From NCBI GenBank assembly GCA_944384725.1, contig CALWUJ010000013.1, positions 1 to 49,868 on the forward strand: 49,868 nt of DNA. The letters run 5' to 3'. Source of the stretch: an uncultured Agathobaculum sp. (lineage in GTDB: Bacteria; Bacillota; Clostridia; Oscillospirales; Butyricicoccaceae). The notes under the pieces were generated by a model. The model saw only the letters and a program-made list of their open reading frames with translations, did not search any database and was not told the origin of the DNA. This document shows, one piece after another, positions 24,394 to 31,709 of the stretch. Position 1 is the stretch's first letter. Each line of letters starts with the position of its first letter. Made by a program: the position numbers and the translations under genes.

Positions 24394-24862
24394 TCGAAAA
24401 TTGCAATAACAAATTGAACACTTGAGCAGAATAAAGCGCGCTGTCAGCTGGTGGCGTAGATACTATTCAGCTGTAGCTCAAACAGTTCCTCAGGCGTGCG
24501 GTAGCCCAGACGTTTTCTGGGAGTGGCGTTGATCTCGTCAGCAAATAGGAGAATCTGTTCATCAGAATAATCGCGAATGGAACGTCCCTTGGGTAGGAAT
24601 CTACGTAGAATACGGTTGGTTCTCTCGTTGACAGGCCGCTCCCAAACAGAGTAGGGATGAGCAAAATAGATCTTCGTACCAAGATTTTCAAAAGCGGAGA
24701 AGGCCGCAAACTCACTCCCGTTGTCGGTGGTAATGCTGCGGAATACCTGAGAGAATTTCTCCCCATACTGCTCTTTGAGCTGCTCCATGGCAGAGGCAAC
24801 ACCATCCGTTGTTTTGCTGTCAATCCAAATAGAAAAATAACATCCGGTTAGTCGCTCTACAA
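24394..24862 (-). mobile_element. IS30-family fragment B (transposase C-terminal half)
   Basis: The minus strand encodes the catalytic C-terminal ~140 residues of an IS30 transposase: IVERLTGCYFSIWIDSKTTD, ITTDNGSEF (DDE motif), WERPVNERTNRILRRFLPKG and the same tail as fragment A, stop at 24444. The right end at 24394 matches that of fragment A but faces the opposite way. The 5' half is missing where truncated recQ begins. Confidence 0.85.
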
Positions 24863-25678
24863 TACCTGCGCATCGCAGACTTTGTAAAGTCGCTGCGCGA
24901 GAGACCGGTAATCGGCGCGTTTACAGCCACAGCAACGAGATCGACAGAGAAGCAGATCATCAACAGGCTTAGCATGGATGATCCGTTTATCTATCGTGGC
25001 AGCGTAACCCGTGAAAATATTCGACTTTCAGCAATCGAAGTCGGGCATGGACTGAAGGGGCGGAAAAATGCTGCTGTAATCGAGCAGCGCAAGCGGGAAG
25101 AAATCTGTAAATTGCTGAAAAGAAAATCACAAAAGGGAAATTGTGTCATATATTGTAACACGGTCAAGCGCGTGAAGCAAATGAAACGATTCCTGAAAAA
25201 AGAGGGGTTTCCCGTAGAAAGCTTTTATGGTGCGTGCCAAAACAAGGAAGAGAGGCTTCGGCGATTTGTATCTGGAGAGGTTCGTATCATGGTGGCGACG
25301 AACGCTTTTGGCCTTGGTGTGAACATTCCGAATGTGCGCCTTGTGATTCACCATTCTCCTTCGATCGGGCTGGATGCGTATGTGCAGGAGGCAGGACGCG
25401 CAGGCCGTAACGGTAAGCAGGCCGAGGCGGTTTTGCTATGGCACCCATACGATTTTACAATCAACCAAGGACTGCTCGAGAAGGCTAAAATGGATTTGAC
25501 CGGCCGAGAGCGCAAAGATCGTTTGGATGCGCTGGAGGCCCTGAAAAGGTATGCGCAGGATAAGGAACGCTGCCGATGGCGTATCATTCGAAAGTTTTTC
25601 GGGGAGAAAAAAGGGGATCGGTGTGAAGATCAATGTGACAACTGCTATCATGCTGAAAACAAGATCGGGAAATTGTAA
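24863..25678 (+). pseudogene. 5'-truncated RecQ helicase
   Basis: An open frame of 271 codons begins mid-domain with YLRIADFVKSLRERPVIGAF. It continues through the RecQ C-lobe (NCVIYCNTVKRVKQM, RIMVATNAFGLGVNIPNVRL, EAGRAGRNGKQ) and the zinc site CRWRIIRKFFGE...CEDQCDNC. Motifs I and II are absent: the break coincides with the end of the IS30 fragment, so one deletion removed both 5' ends. The remnant cannot be an active helicase. Confidence 0.85.
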
Positions 25679-25745
25679 GCCCAGCGGAAAGAGGTTTGCG
25701 TGTACCGCCAGATGTGCATACTAAACGAAAGAAGGAGGACACATC

Positions 25746-25925
25746 ATGAGGGAAGAGATTCGACGCGGTCAGATTTATCAAATTCTGGCGCTGAATGAAG
25801 AAATGTACAGAAATGGGTATGTTTCTCGCGAGGAACACGATTATGTGCGCCGTTTGCAGGCGAAAAAGTTGACGAATCTCCATGGACGCGATACAATAGG
25901 AGCACTAAAAAACGATTTGACGTAA
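25746..25925 (+). CDS. 59-aa SHOCT-like small protein before recombinase 2
   Basis: The ORF encodes 59 residues: MREEIRRGQIYQILALNEEM, then YRNGYVSREEHDYVRRLQAKK. The 'L-x-G-x-[VI]-[ST]-x-EE' pattern resembles SHOCT-type short C-terminal modules. GAAGGAGGAC precedes the ATG. The recombinase gene starts 15 bp after its stop with its own GAGGAGG. Its place is the same as that of the 62-aa ORF before recombinase 1, so it may be an accessory or directionality factor (inference). Confidence 0.7.
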   Translation: MREEIRRGQIYQILALNEEMYRNGYVSREEHDYVRRLQAKKLTNLHGRDTIGALKNDLT

Positions 25926-25940
25926 ACCGAGGAGGTAGAG

Positions 25941-27647
25941 ATGGACGTCCGCAAACTGGACGACCTGTTGGCGCAGGGCCGCAGCATTTTTGAAATGAAG
26001 ATTGCTGTGGCCTACTACGCCCGCGTGTCGACCGACAAAGACGAGCAGCTGAACAGTTTGGAAAATCAGCAGCGCTTCTATGAAGAATATATCCGCAGCA
26101 ACCCGAATTGGACGTTTGCAGGTGGTTATGTAGACGAGGGTATTTCCGGTACTTCGGTTGCCAAACGTGAGCAATTTTTGCAGATGATCGAAGATGCGGA
26201 GACCGGACAGTTTGATTTGATTGTCACTAAGGAGATCAGTCGATTTGCCCGTAATACACTGGACAGCATTCGGTATACCCGCGAACTGCTTCGTCACGGC
26301 GTCGGCGTGTTTTTCCAAAATGACAATATCAATACCTTTGATAAAGATGCTGAACTGCGGCTGACCATCATGTCCTCCATTGCGCAGGATGAGGTGCGCA
26401 AGCTGTCCGAACGCACCCGGTTTGGTTTCAAACGGGCGCAGGAAAACAGCGTGCTGCTGGGGCAGAACAATTTATTCGGCTATAATAAGGTGGATGGCAG
26501 ACTCGAGATCGTAGAGACTGAAGCGGAAATCGTTCGTGAGGTGTTTGAACGGTATGTTGCCGGCGAACTGGGGTTGCGTGCAATTGCCAACGATCTGGAC
26601 CGCCGGGGCATCACGGGAAAGCAGGGGAAGGCGATCACATATTCCACCCTATACGGAATGATCCGCAATCCCAAATACAAAGGATTTTATGCGGGACGCC
26701 GATATGCAACCCGCGATTATCGCGATGGCCGCAGCTATCGGCTGGACGCGGATAAGTGGATTGTACACGAGGACGAAAAGGTGCCTGCAATTGTTCCAGA
26801 ACCTCTTTGGGAAGAAGCAAATCGTCTGCTGGCAGAACGTGGGAAGACGATGAAGCAGCATGCGCAGGCATCGCAGAACCGCTATGCATACAGCGGCAAG
26901 CTGATCTGTGCCAAGCACGGCACCACCTTTCACCGCCATGTCTACAAGAGCAAACGTAGGGGCGAGGTCGAGTGCTGGAACTGCAAATTATACCGGCTCA
27001 AGGGCAAGCAGGGTGGATGCAGTTCCCCAACAATTTATAGCAGTGAGTTAGATCGGGTGCTGTCACGCGTATTCGAGCGGGTGATTGATGAAAAATCCGA
27101 AGCCATGCAGGAATATATACAGAACCTGAAAGATTTTGCAGCGCAGCAGGATCACGGTGCGGAACTGGAACGGCTGGCGCAGCAGATTGATGCGCTGACG
27201 GCGAAAAAGGAAAAATTGCTTGAGCTTGTGCTGGACGGCGCGCTTTCCAACGAGGAGTTCAAGCGGCGCAATGAGCAGTATAACGAGCAGTTGGAGGAAC
27301 TGGAGCAGCGGCGCAGCACGCTACAGAACGCCGGTCAGGATTTGGCGGCGCGCATCAAGCGGGTGGAGTCACTGTCCAAAACCATTGAACGGCAATGGGC
27401 CGCAAACTGCGGTTTTCCCCGCGAAATGGCCAAGGCGTTGGTCGACCATATTGTCGTTGACGCCGATGAAACCAACACCAAAATTTATCTGAATATTTGC
27501 CTGACGATGGACAAGGAATATCATGCGGAATATGTCAAACCCCAAGCCCGCAATTCCATCCTTTCGTTTGAGGAAATCCACATTTCACAGGCGCAAGTGT
27601 CCCGGCTGGAAAAGGGGGCGCTGGAGCATATTCGAAAGCGCATATGA
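25941..27647 (+). CDS. Large serine recombinase 2, ending in SigG C-terminus
   Basis: The 568-aa protein has the resolvase domain with catalytic Ser in YYARVSTDKDEQ, then EISRFARNTLDSIRY. A Recombinase domain, a zinc-binding segment (C...C around CAKHGTTF and CWNC) and a coiled-coil (about residues 410-480) follow. It is the right-end gene of the 9.3-kb element and surely its integrase/excisionase. The frame crosses the core repeat, so here its last 20 residues are those of SigG. In the excised circle the frame would instead continue at 18331 and end at 18460, giving 591 aa. Confidence 0.93.
   Translation: MDVRKLDDLLAQGRSIFEMKIAVAYYARVSTDKDEQLNSLENQQRFYEEYIRSNPNWTFAGGYVDEGISGTSVAKREQFLQMIEDAETGQFDLIVTKEISRFARNTLDSIRYTRELLRHGVGVFFQNDNINTFDKDAELRLTIMSSIAQDEVRKLSERTRFGFKRAQENSVLLGQNNLFGYNKVDGRLEIVETEAEIVREVFERYVAGELGLRAIANDLDRRGITGKQGKAITYSTLYGMIRNPKYKGFYAGRRYATRDYRDGRSYRLDADKWIVHEDEKVPAIVPEPLWEEANRLLAERGKTMKQHAQASQNRYAYSGKLICAKHGTTFHRHVYKSKRRGEVECWNCKLYRLKGKQGGCSSPTIYSSELDRVLSRVFERVIDEKSEAMQEYIQNLKDFAAQQDHGAELERLAQQIDALTAKKEKLLELVLDGALSNEEFKRRNEQYNEQLEELEQRRSTLQNAGQDLAARIKRVESLSKTIERQWAANCGFPREMAKALVDHIVVDADETNTKIYLNICLTMDKEYHAEYVKPQARNSILSFEEIHISQAQVSRLEKGALEHIRKRI
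27573..27586 (+). repeat. Right copy of 14-bp core direct repeat
   Basis: GAAATCCACATTTC, identical to 18317-18330. To its left is the element arm TCCTTTCGTTTG (27559-27570). To its right the sequence ACAGGCGCAAGTG resumes sigG codons. Confidence 0.85.
27587..27647 (+). CDS. sigG: SigG C-terminal segment
   Basis: These bases complete the split Ser codon and add QAQVSRLEKGALEHIRKRI and a TGA stop, the recognition helix of region 4.2 and end of SigG. Joined to 17900-18330 the frame is exactly in phase and reads ...MEVADEIHISQAQVSRLEKG. As it stands it is translated as the tail of recombinase 2. Confidence 0.9.
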
Positions 27648-27654
27648 ACACAAG

Positions 27655-27685
27655 AAAAAGCAGGCCGCATGCGGCCTGCTTTTTT
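27655..27685 (+). terminator. sigG/recombinase terminator
   Basis: AAAAAGCAGGCCGCATGCGGCCTGCTTTTTT is a perfect hairpin just after the sigG stop. It also serves the convergent gene from the right. Confidence 0.92.
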
Positions 27686-27696
27686 GCATATTTCGT

Positions 27697-28881
27697 TTAC
27701 CGGGTATCAGAAGCGCCATTGATGGGCGTGGTGCCGTAGGTGATACGTGAGGAGGGAATGCCCTGACGGGACATATAGCCAGACAGTAGCTGCACGGTTT
27801 GAGCTGTATTGCGGCTGTGATGCAGCTTCACGATCACGGTTGCCGTGGTCTGCGTAAACTGCTGCGCCGTGGTTGCATAGGCGCGGGCTGCGGACTGTGT
27901 ATCATCTCCGCAATAGAGGGTGGCATCCCATAGCCGGTATCCAGCTCCTGTCAATGCATCGCGCTGCGCCTGTGTCAGCTTTCCAATGCTGTTTTCATTG
28001 GAGACAATGCGGGTGGATAGGCCGGTCAAAAAGTTCAGCCGATCGTTGGCAGCGGATAGGGCAGTCAGCATATCCTCTGAGGAGGTTTGGTCGGTTGCGT
28101 CCAGCAAAAGTGCGATTGTGTGCCCTTCAGCCGCCATGCGGCGGATCACATCGTCCGGCCAGACAGACGTATCAGTGGGTAGGAAAAAGGTTGCCAGCCG
28201 TCCGGCACTTTGCAATGCATCCAAGGTGGCCGGTGTTGTGGCGGTTGTTGGTGCGCCATAAAAGGTTAAGTACACGCGGGAAGGCTTTTGGGTGGGCTTC
28301 TCTTCCACCTCGGGGATGGGTGGCTCCGCCGGCTGCGTTGGAGGCTCTACGGGATTCGTAGGCTCGGAAGGTGTTATACCCTTATATGCATTGATTGTGC
28401 TTTCAATGGTGCTGCCCTGATTGGAAGCGAATGAGGAATCACTGGAAGCCGAGCCGTCCATGATGCGCAGTACTGTTTCGCCATAGACAGACAAGGTGGA
28501 ATAGCCCAGACCAAACTTGCCGCAACAAAGTTTGACGGGCACATACACCGTGCCGTTCATATCATAAGCCGGAGGGGAGTAGCTGTTCAGGTTTTGATCA
28601 TATACATACCCCTCTGCGGTGGAGAAGCTGAGTGTTTCCCCGCCATAGGATAGGTTGAGCACATTGTCTTCGCTGGAAGCAGATACGCCCAGAGAAGAGA
28701 ACACGCTGTAAGGGACATAAAGCTCGCCACCCAGTCGCGCCGGCATGGTGCTGTCGGACAAGGGGAGCAGCGTGTCGTTGACCGCGGTTAAGGTCAGTGC
28801 GCGGGCAGGTTCGGGAAGAATGATAAGGAAAAGTGCTGCACAAAGCACAAGACTGAGCAGCTTTTTCAGCTTGCGTGGGAT
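27697..28881 (-). CDS. Secreted polysaccharide deacetylase-like protein, possible AUC start
   Basis: An N-terminal signal peptide precedes a copper-amine-oxidase-N-type stalk domain (ARLGGELYVPYSVFSSLGVS, YDMNGTVYVPVKLC) at about residues 40-150. After a proline-rich linker comes a NodB-like deacetylase domain (RVYLTFYGAP, MAAEGHTIALLLDA). The usual catalytic HSxxHP is not evident, so activity may be lost or altered. The first standard start (GTG 28848) would drop the basic part of the signal peptide. An in-frame ATC at 28881, 9 nt after AAGGAG, gives PRKLKKLLSLVLCAALFLII, a full signal sequence. The start is therefore uncertain. Confidence 0.75.
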   Translation of the reverse strand: MPRKLKKLLSLVLCAALFLIILPEPARALTLTAVNDTLLPLSDSTMPARLGGELYVPYSVFSSLGVSASSEDNVLNLSYGGETLSFSTAEGYVYDQNLNSYSPPAYDMNGTVYVPVKLCCGKFGLGYSTLSVYGETVLRIMDGSASSDSSFASNQGSTIESTINAYKGITPSEPTNPVEPPTQPAEPPIPEVEEKPTQKPSRVYLTFYGAPTTATTPATLDALQSAGRLATFFLPTDTSVWPDDVIRRMAAEGHTIALLLDATDQTSSEDMLTALSAANDRLNFLTGLSTRIVSNENSIGKLTQAQRDALTGAGYRLWDATLYCGDDTQSAARAYATTAQQFTQTTATVIVKLHHSRNTAQTVQLLSGYMSRQGIPSSRITYGTTPINGASDTR

Positions 28882-28965
28882 ACGCGGTCACTCCTTTCAG
28901 CAAACTATACGAACATATTATATCAAAAAGCAGATGGTTTGTCATCCTTCTTGTAAAAAAACGCC

Positions 28966-28993
28966 TTGCTTTATCTTGGCAAAGTGCTATAAT
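28966..28993 (+). promoter_or_regulatory. Promoter of ilvE
   Basis: TTGCTT (28966-28971), 16 bp and perfect TATAAT (28988-28993), about 40 bp before the ilvE start. Confidence 0.75.
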
Positions 28994-29033
28994 GAAAGGG
29001 TACAAAACCTATAACAGAAAGAGTGAATCCACC

Positions 29034-30101
29034 ATGCTGCAGATCAGAACACAGCTCACAGACCACAAAAAGCCCAAGCCGGATGAGAATAATCTGGGTT
29101 TCGGCATCTATTATACCGATCATATGCTGGTTATTGACCATGATGAGGAGCAGGGTTGGCATGACGCCCGTATCGTGCCCTATGCGCCGTTGTCGCTTGA
29201 TCCTGCGGCGATGGTGCTGCACTATGCCATGGAGTCCTTCGAGGGCATGAAAGCATACCGCACACCGGACGGCTCGATCCAGCTGTTCCGCCCGGATAAG
29301 AATGCCGAGCGTATGATCAACACCAATCACCGCATGTGCCTGCCCAGCCTGCCGGTTGAGGATTTCGTGCAGGCGGTCAAGGCGTTGGTATCGGTCGAGC
29401 AGGACTGGGTGCCGCATCAGCCGGGCACCAGCCTGTATATCCGTCCGTTTGTTATTGCCACCGAGCCGCACCTTGGCGTGCGCCCGTCCAAGACCCATCA
29501 GTTCATTATCATCTGCTCGCCGGTCGGCGCATATTACTCCACCGGCATCAACCCGGTCAAGATCTTTGTCGAGGATGAGTATACCCGTGCTTGCCCGGGC
29601 GGCACCGGCTTTACCAAGTGCGGCGGCAACTACGCGGCCAGCCTGATTTCGCAGGTTAAGGCGCACGATCTCGGCTATGAGCAGACGCTTTGGCTGGACG
29701 GCGTTGAGCATAAATATGTCGAAGAAGTCGGCTCGATGAACTGCTTCTTCAAGATTGACGGCACGGTTTATACTGCGCCTTGTGTGGGCACGGTTCTGCC
29801 GGGTGTGACCCGTATGAGCTGCATCGACCTGCTCAAGCACTGGGGCATCCCGGTATCCGAGGAGCGCCTGCCGATCGTGGATGTCATGCAGGCATCCAAG
29901 GAAGGCAAGTTGGAAGAGGTGTTCGGTACGGGTACAGCCGCGGTTATCTCTCCGGTTGGCGAGCTGCGCTACGAAGGCGATGTAGCCTACATCAACAACG
30001 GTGAGATTGGCGAGATCACGCACAAGCTGTATGACACGCTGACCGGTATCCAGTGGGGCACGCTGCCGGATGAGCTGGGCTGGACGGTCAAGGTAGACTG
30101 A
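29034..30101 (+). CDS. ilvE: Branched-chain amino acid aminotransferase
   Basis: The 355-aa PLP enzyme of fold type IV transfers amino groups between glutamate and the keto acids of Leu, Ile and Val. Family landmarks: MVLHYAMESFEGMKAYR near residue 70, SLYIRPFVIATEPHLGVRPS, the PLP lysine region GGTGFTKCGGNYAAS, and the C-terminal FGTGTAAVISPVGELRY. Start at the ATG at 29034. It is monocistronic, with its own promoter and terminator. Confidence 0.95.
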   Translation: MLQIRTQLTDHKKPKPDENNLGFGIYYTDHMLVIDHDEEQGWHDARIVPYAPLSLDPAAMVLHYAMESFEGMKAYRTPDGSIQLFRPDKNAERMINTNHRMCLPSLPVEDFVQAVKALVSVEQDWVPHQPGTSLYIRPFVIATEPHLGVRPSKTHQFIIICSPVGAYYSTGINPVKIFVEDEYTRACPGGTGFTKCGGNYAASLISQVKAHDLGYEQTLWLDGVEHKYVEEVGSMNCFFKIDGTVYTAPCVGTVLPGVTRMSCIDLLKHWGIPVSEERLPIVDVMQASKEGKLEEVFGTGTAAVISPVGELRYEGDVAYINNGEIGEITHKLYDTLTGIQWGTLPDELGWTVKVD

Positions 30102-30122
30102 TAAAGCGTTTTCAGGAAAAGC

Positions 30123-30159
30123 AAACTCCCTTCGACGTTATGTGTCGGAGGGAGTTTTT
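30123..30159 (+). terminator. Terminator of ilvE
   Basis: AACTCCCTTCGAC-GTTATGT-GTCGGAGGGAGTTTTTG forms a stem with one mismatch followed by T residues. Confidence 0.85.
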
Positions 30160-30168
30160 GCGTTTTGA

Positions 30169-30681
30169 TTAAAAGAGCTGTAACTGTTCGTCTGCCAGAT
30201 TGACGATGCGCAGACCGTTTTGTTTGGCCATACGGACGGTTTGCGCCGTGCCGCCCGGCTTGCCGTCAAAGTAGCAGATGAGCAGGGAAGAGGCATCCAC
30301 CATAAAGCGGTTGCGCGCGGTATAGCATCCGGCATAGTAATCGCGGGAAAGTGCGAATACACGGTCGGCTGCAAGCAGACAATGATTAAAGCGGCGCTTC
30401 CATTCAGTTGGGTAGCGGTCAGCTTGATGGTCGAATGGAATCGCGCAAAACAGTTGTATCGGCAGGGTTTCCTGTGCGCGCAGTACGGCTTCGGCTGCCC
30501 AGAGGTCAAAGCCGGTGGACATGCCGGAAAAGAAACCGGTATAGCCTTGTGCTGCGGCATCTGCGATGGCGTCGTCAAGTGCAGCAGTCAATGCATCGAC
30601 GCGAGGATCGTTCGCCGCAAAAGGCATTTTCTCGACGCGGTAGCCAGAAAAACAGCAGGTTGTGGCACGGTCTGTCTGCAT
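30169..30681 (-). CDS. YpsA/DUF1273 SLOG-family protein
   Basis: The 170-aa protein has the SLOG-type pattern of DUF1273: TTCCFSGYRVEKMPF at the start, GFFSGMSTGFDLWAAEAVL in the middle, and YYAGCYTARNRFMVDASSLL later. YpsA-type proteins probably bind nucleotide-derived ligands; YpsA affects cell division in Bacillus. The start at 30681 is chosen because GGAGG lies 7 nt upstream; the ATG at 30687 is too close. Confidence 0.85.
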   Translation of the reverse strand: MQTDRATTCCFSGYRVEKMPFAANDPRVDALTAALDDAIADAAAQGYTGFFSGMSTGFDLWAAEAVLRAQETLPIQLFCAIPFDHQADRYPTEWKRRFNHCLLAADRVFALSRDYYAGCYTARNRFMVDASSLLICYFDGKPGGTAQTVRMAKQNGLRIVNLADEQLQLF

Positions 30682-30811
30682 TTCCATCCCTCCGATCAGA
30701 ACAAATGTTCTATCATAAACAGTATACCTCACAAAGACGGAAAACGCAAGTTGTAAAGAAGAAAAAAAGCTGGTACAATAATAAAAACTGTGCTGGAAAG
30801 AGGAGGATGCC

Positions 30812-31663
30812 ATGAACGGACAAAACCGCTTTTTCTATTTGGTCAAGCGCATGGTTTACCGGTACTTTTCGGATGGCATTCCACAGGCGGCGGCAGAATT
30901 GTCTTATTTCCTGCTGTTTTCCCTGTTTCCGCTGCTCATTTTTCTCAACGCAGTGCTGGCACGGCTCAATCTTTCGATGGAGGGGATCGAGCCGGTGCTG
31001 GATATGCTTCCGAAGAGCTTGCAACAGTTGATTGTTTCCTATCTCGACCAGCTTGCGGCAACGCCGCCGGTCAGCCCTATGCTGATCGGCATTGGATTGA
31101 CGCTGTATTTTCTATCGCGTGCAGTGCGTTCCATGATGCGCACGGTCAACGATATTTACCATGTCGAGGTAGCACGCGGCATGGTCTGGGATGTGCTGAT
31201 TTCGTTCGGCATCACGGCGGGATTTCTGGTGTCAGTTGTGTGTAGCTTCATTTTGGTGGTTGCAGGCAAGGCCCTCATCCGGTTGCTGCCGCGCGTGGCG
31301 CCGATTCCGCAGCCTGTGCTCGATATGACGCATGATGCCGGCTTTTGGGTGATGATTCCGTTTATTTTTGTATTTTTGATGTTGTTCAACCGCGTTGTTC
31401 CCAATCTGCACCTGAAGTTCCGGGAGGTATGGCCGGGGGCATTGTTTTCACTGGTGGCATGGCTGTTGGTGTCCTGGGGATTTTCGTTCTATGTGGACAA
31501 TATGGCAAGCTATTCCGTGCTGTATGGTTCACTGGGTGCGATTATTGTGCTGATGCTGTGGCTGTATATCGTCAGCATGATCCTGCTGATGGGACCGCAG
31601 CTCAATCACACGTTGGTGGTTATGCGCCTGTATCGGCTGGAAAACCAAAGACATATGGATTAA
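30812..31663 (+). CDS. YihY/BrkB-family membrane protein
   Basis: The 283-aa inner-membrane protein has six hydrophobic segments and the family signature IPQAAAELSYFLLFSLFPLLIF near residue 25, then YGSLGAIIVLMLWLYI near the C-terminus. The family is often misannotated as RNase BN; its function is unproven. A GAGGAGG site precedes ATG 30812. The next gene follows by 46 bp, without an obvious terminator. Confidence 0.92.
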   Translation: MNGQNRFFYLVKRMVYRYFSDGIPQAAAELSYFLLFSLFPLLIFLNAVLARLNLSMEGIEPVLDMLPKSLQQLIVSYLDQLAATPPVSPMLIGIGLTLYFLSRAVRSMMRTVNDIYHVEVARGMVWDVLISFGITAGFLVSVVCSFILVVAGKALIRLLPRVAPIPQPVLDMTHDAGFWVMIPFIFVFLMLFNRVVPNLHLKFREVWPGALFSLVAWLLVSWGFSFYVDNMASYSVLYGSLGAIIVLMLWLYIVSMILLMGPQLNHTLVVMRLYRLENQRHMD

Positions 31664-31709
31664 ACCGCTTTTTGCGGTTTGCGGATAAAAACAAAGGAGG
31701 ACAAGAAAG

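Larger units (their letters stand above)
18317..27586 (+). mobile_element. 9,256-bp intervening element splitting sigG (skin-like)
   Basis: The element is defined by the 14-bp direct repeats at 18317-18330 and 27573-27586 and by exact in-phase resumption of sigG at its right end. Joining the two ends in a circle places TCCTTTCGTTTG (27559-27570) and CAAAACGAAAGGA (18332-18344) as inverted arms around the core, the shape of a large-serine-integrase attP. The cargo is a RelBE-type pair, a RecQ-like helicase, a Rep-like protein, an SLH-gene fragment, two IS30 fragments, a three-gene regulatory operon, a truncated recQ, a 59-codon ORF and serine recombinase 2. No capsid, tail or conjugation genes are seen. 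Confidence 0.87.
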
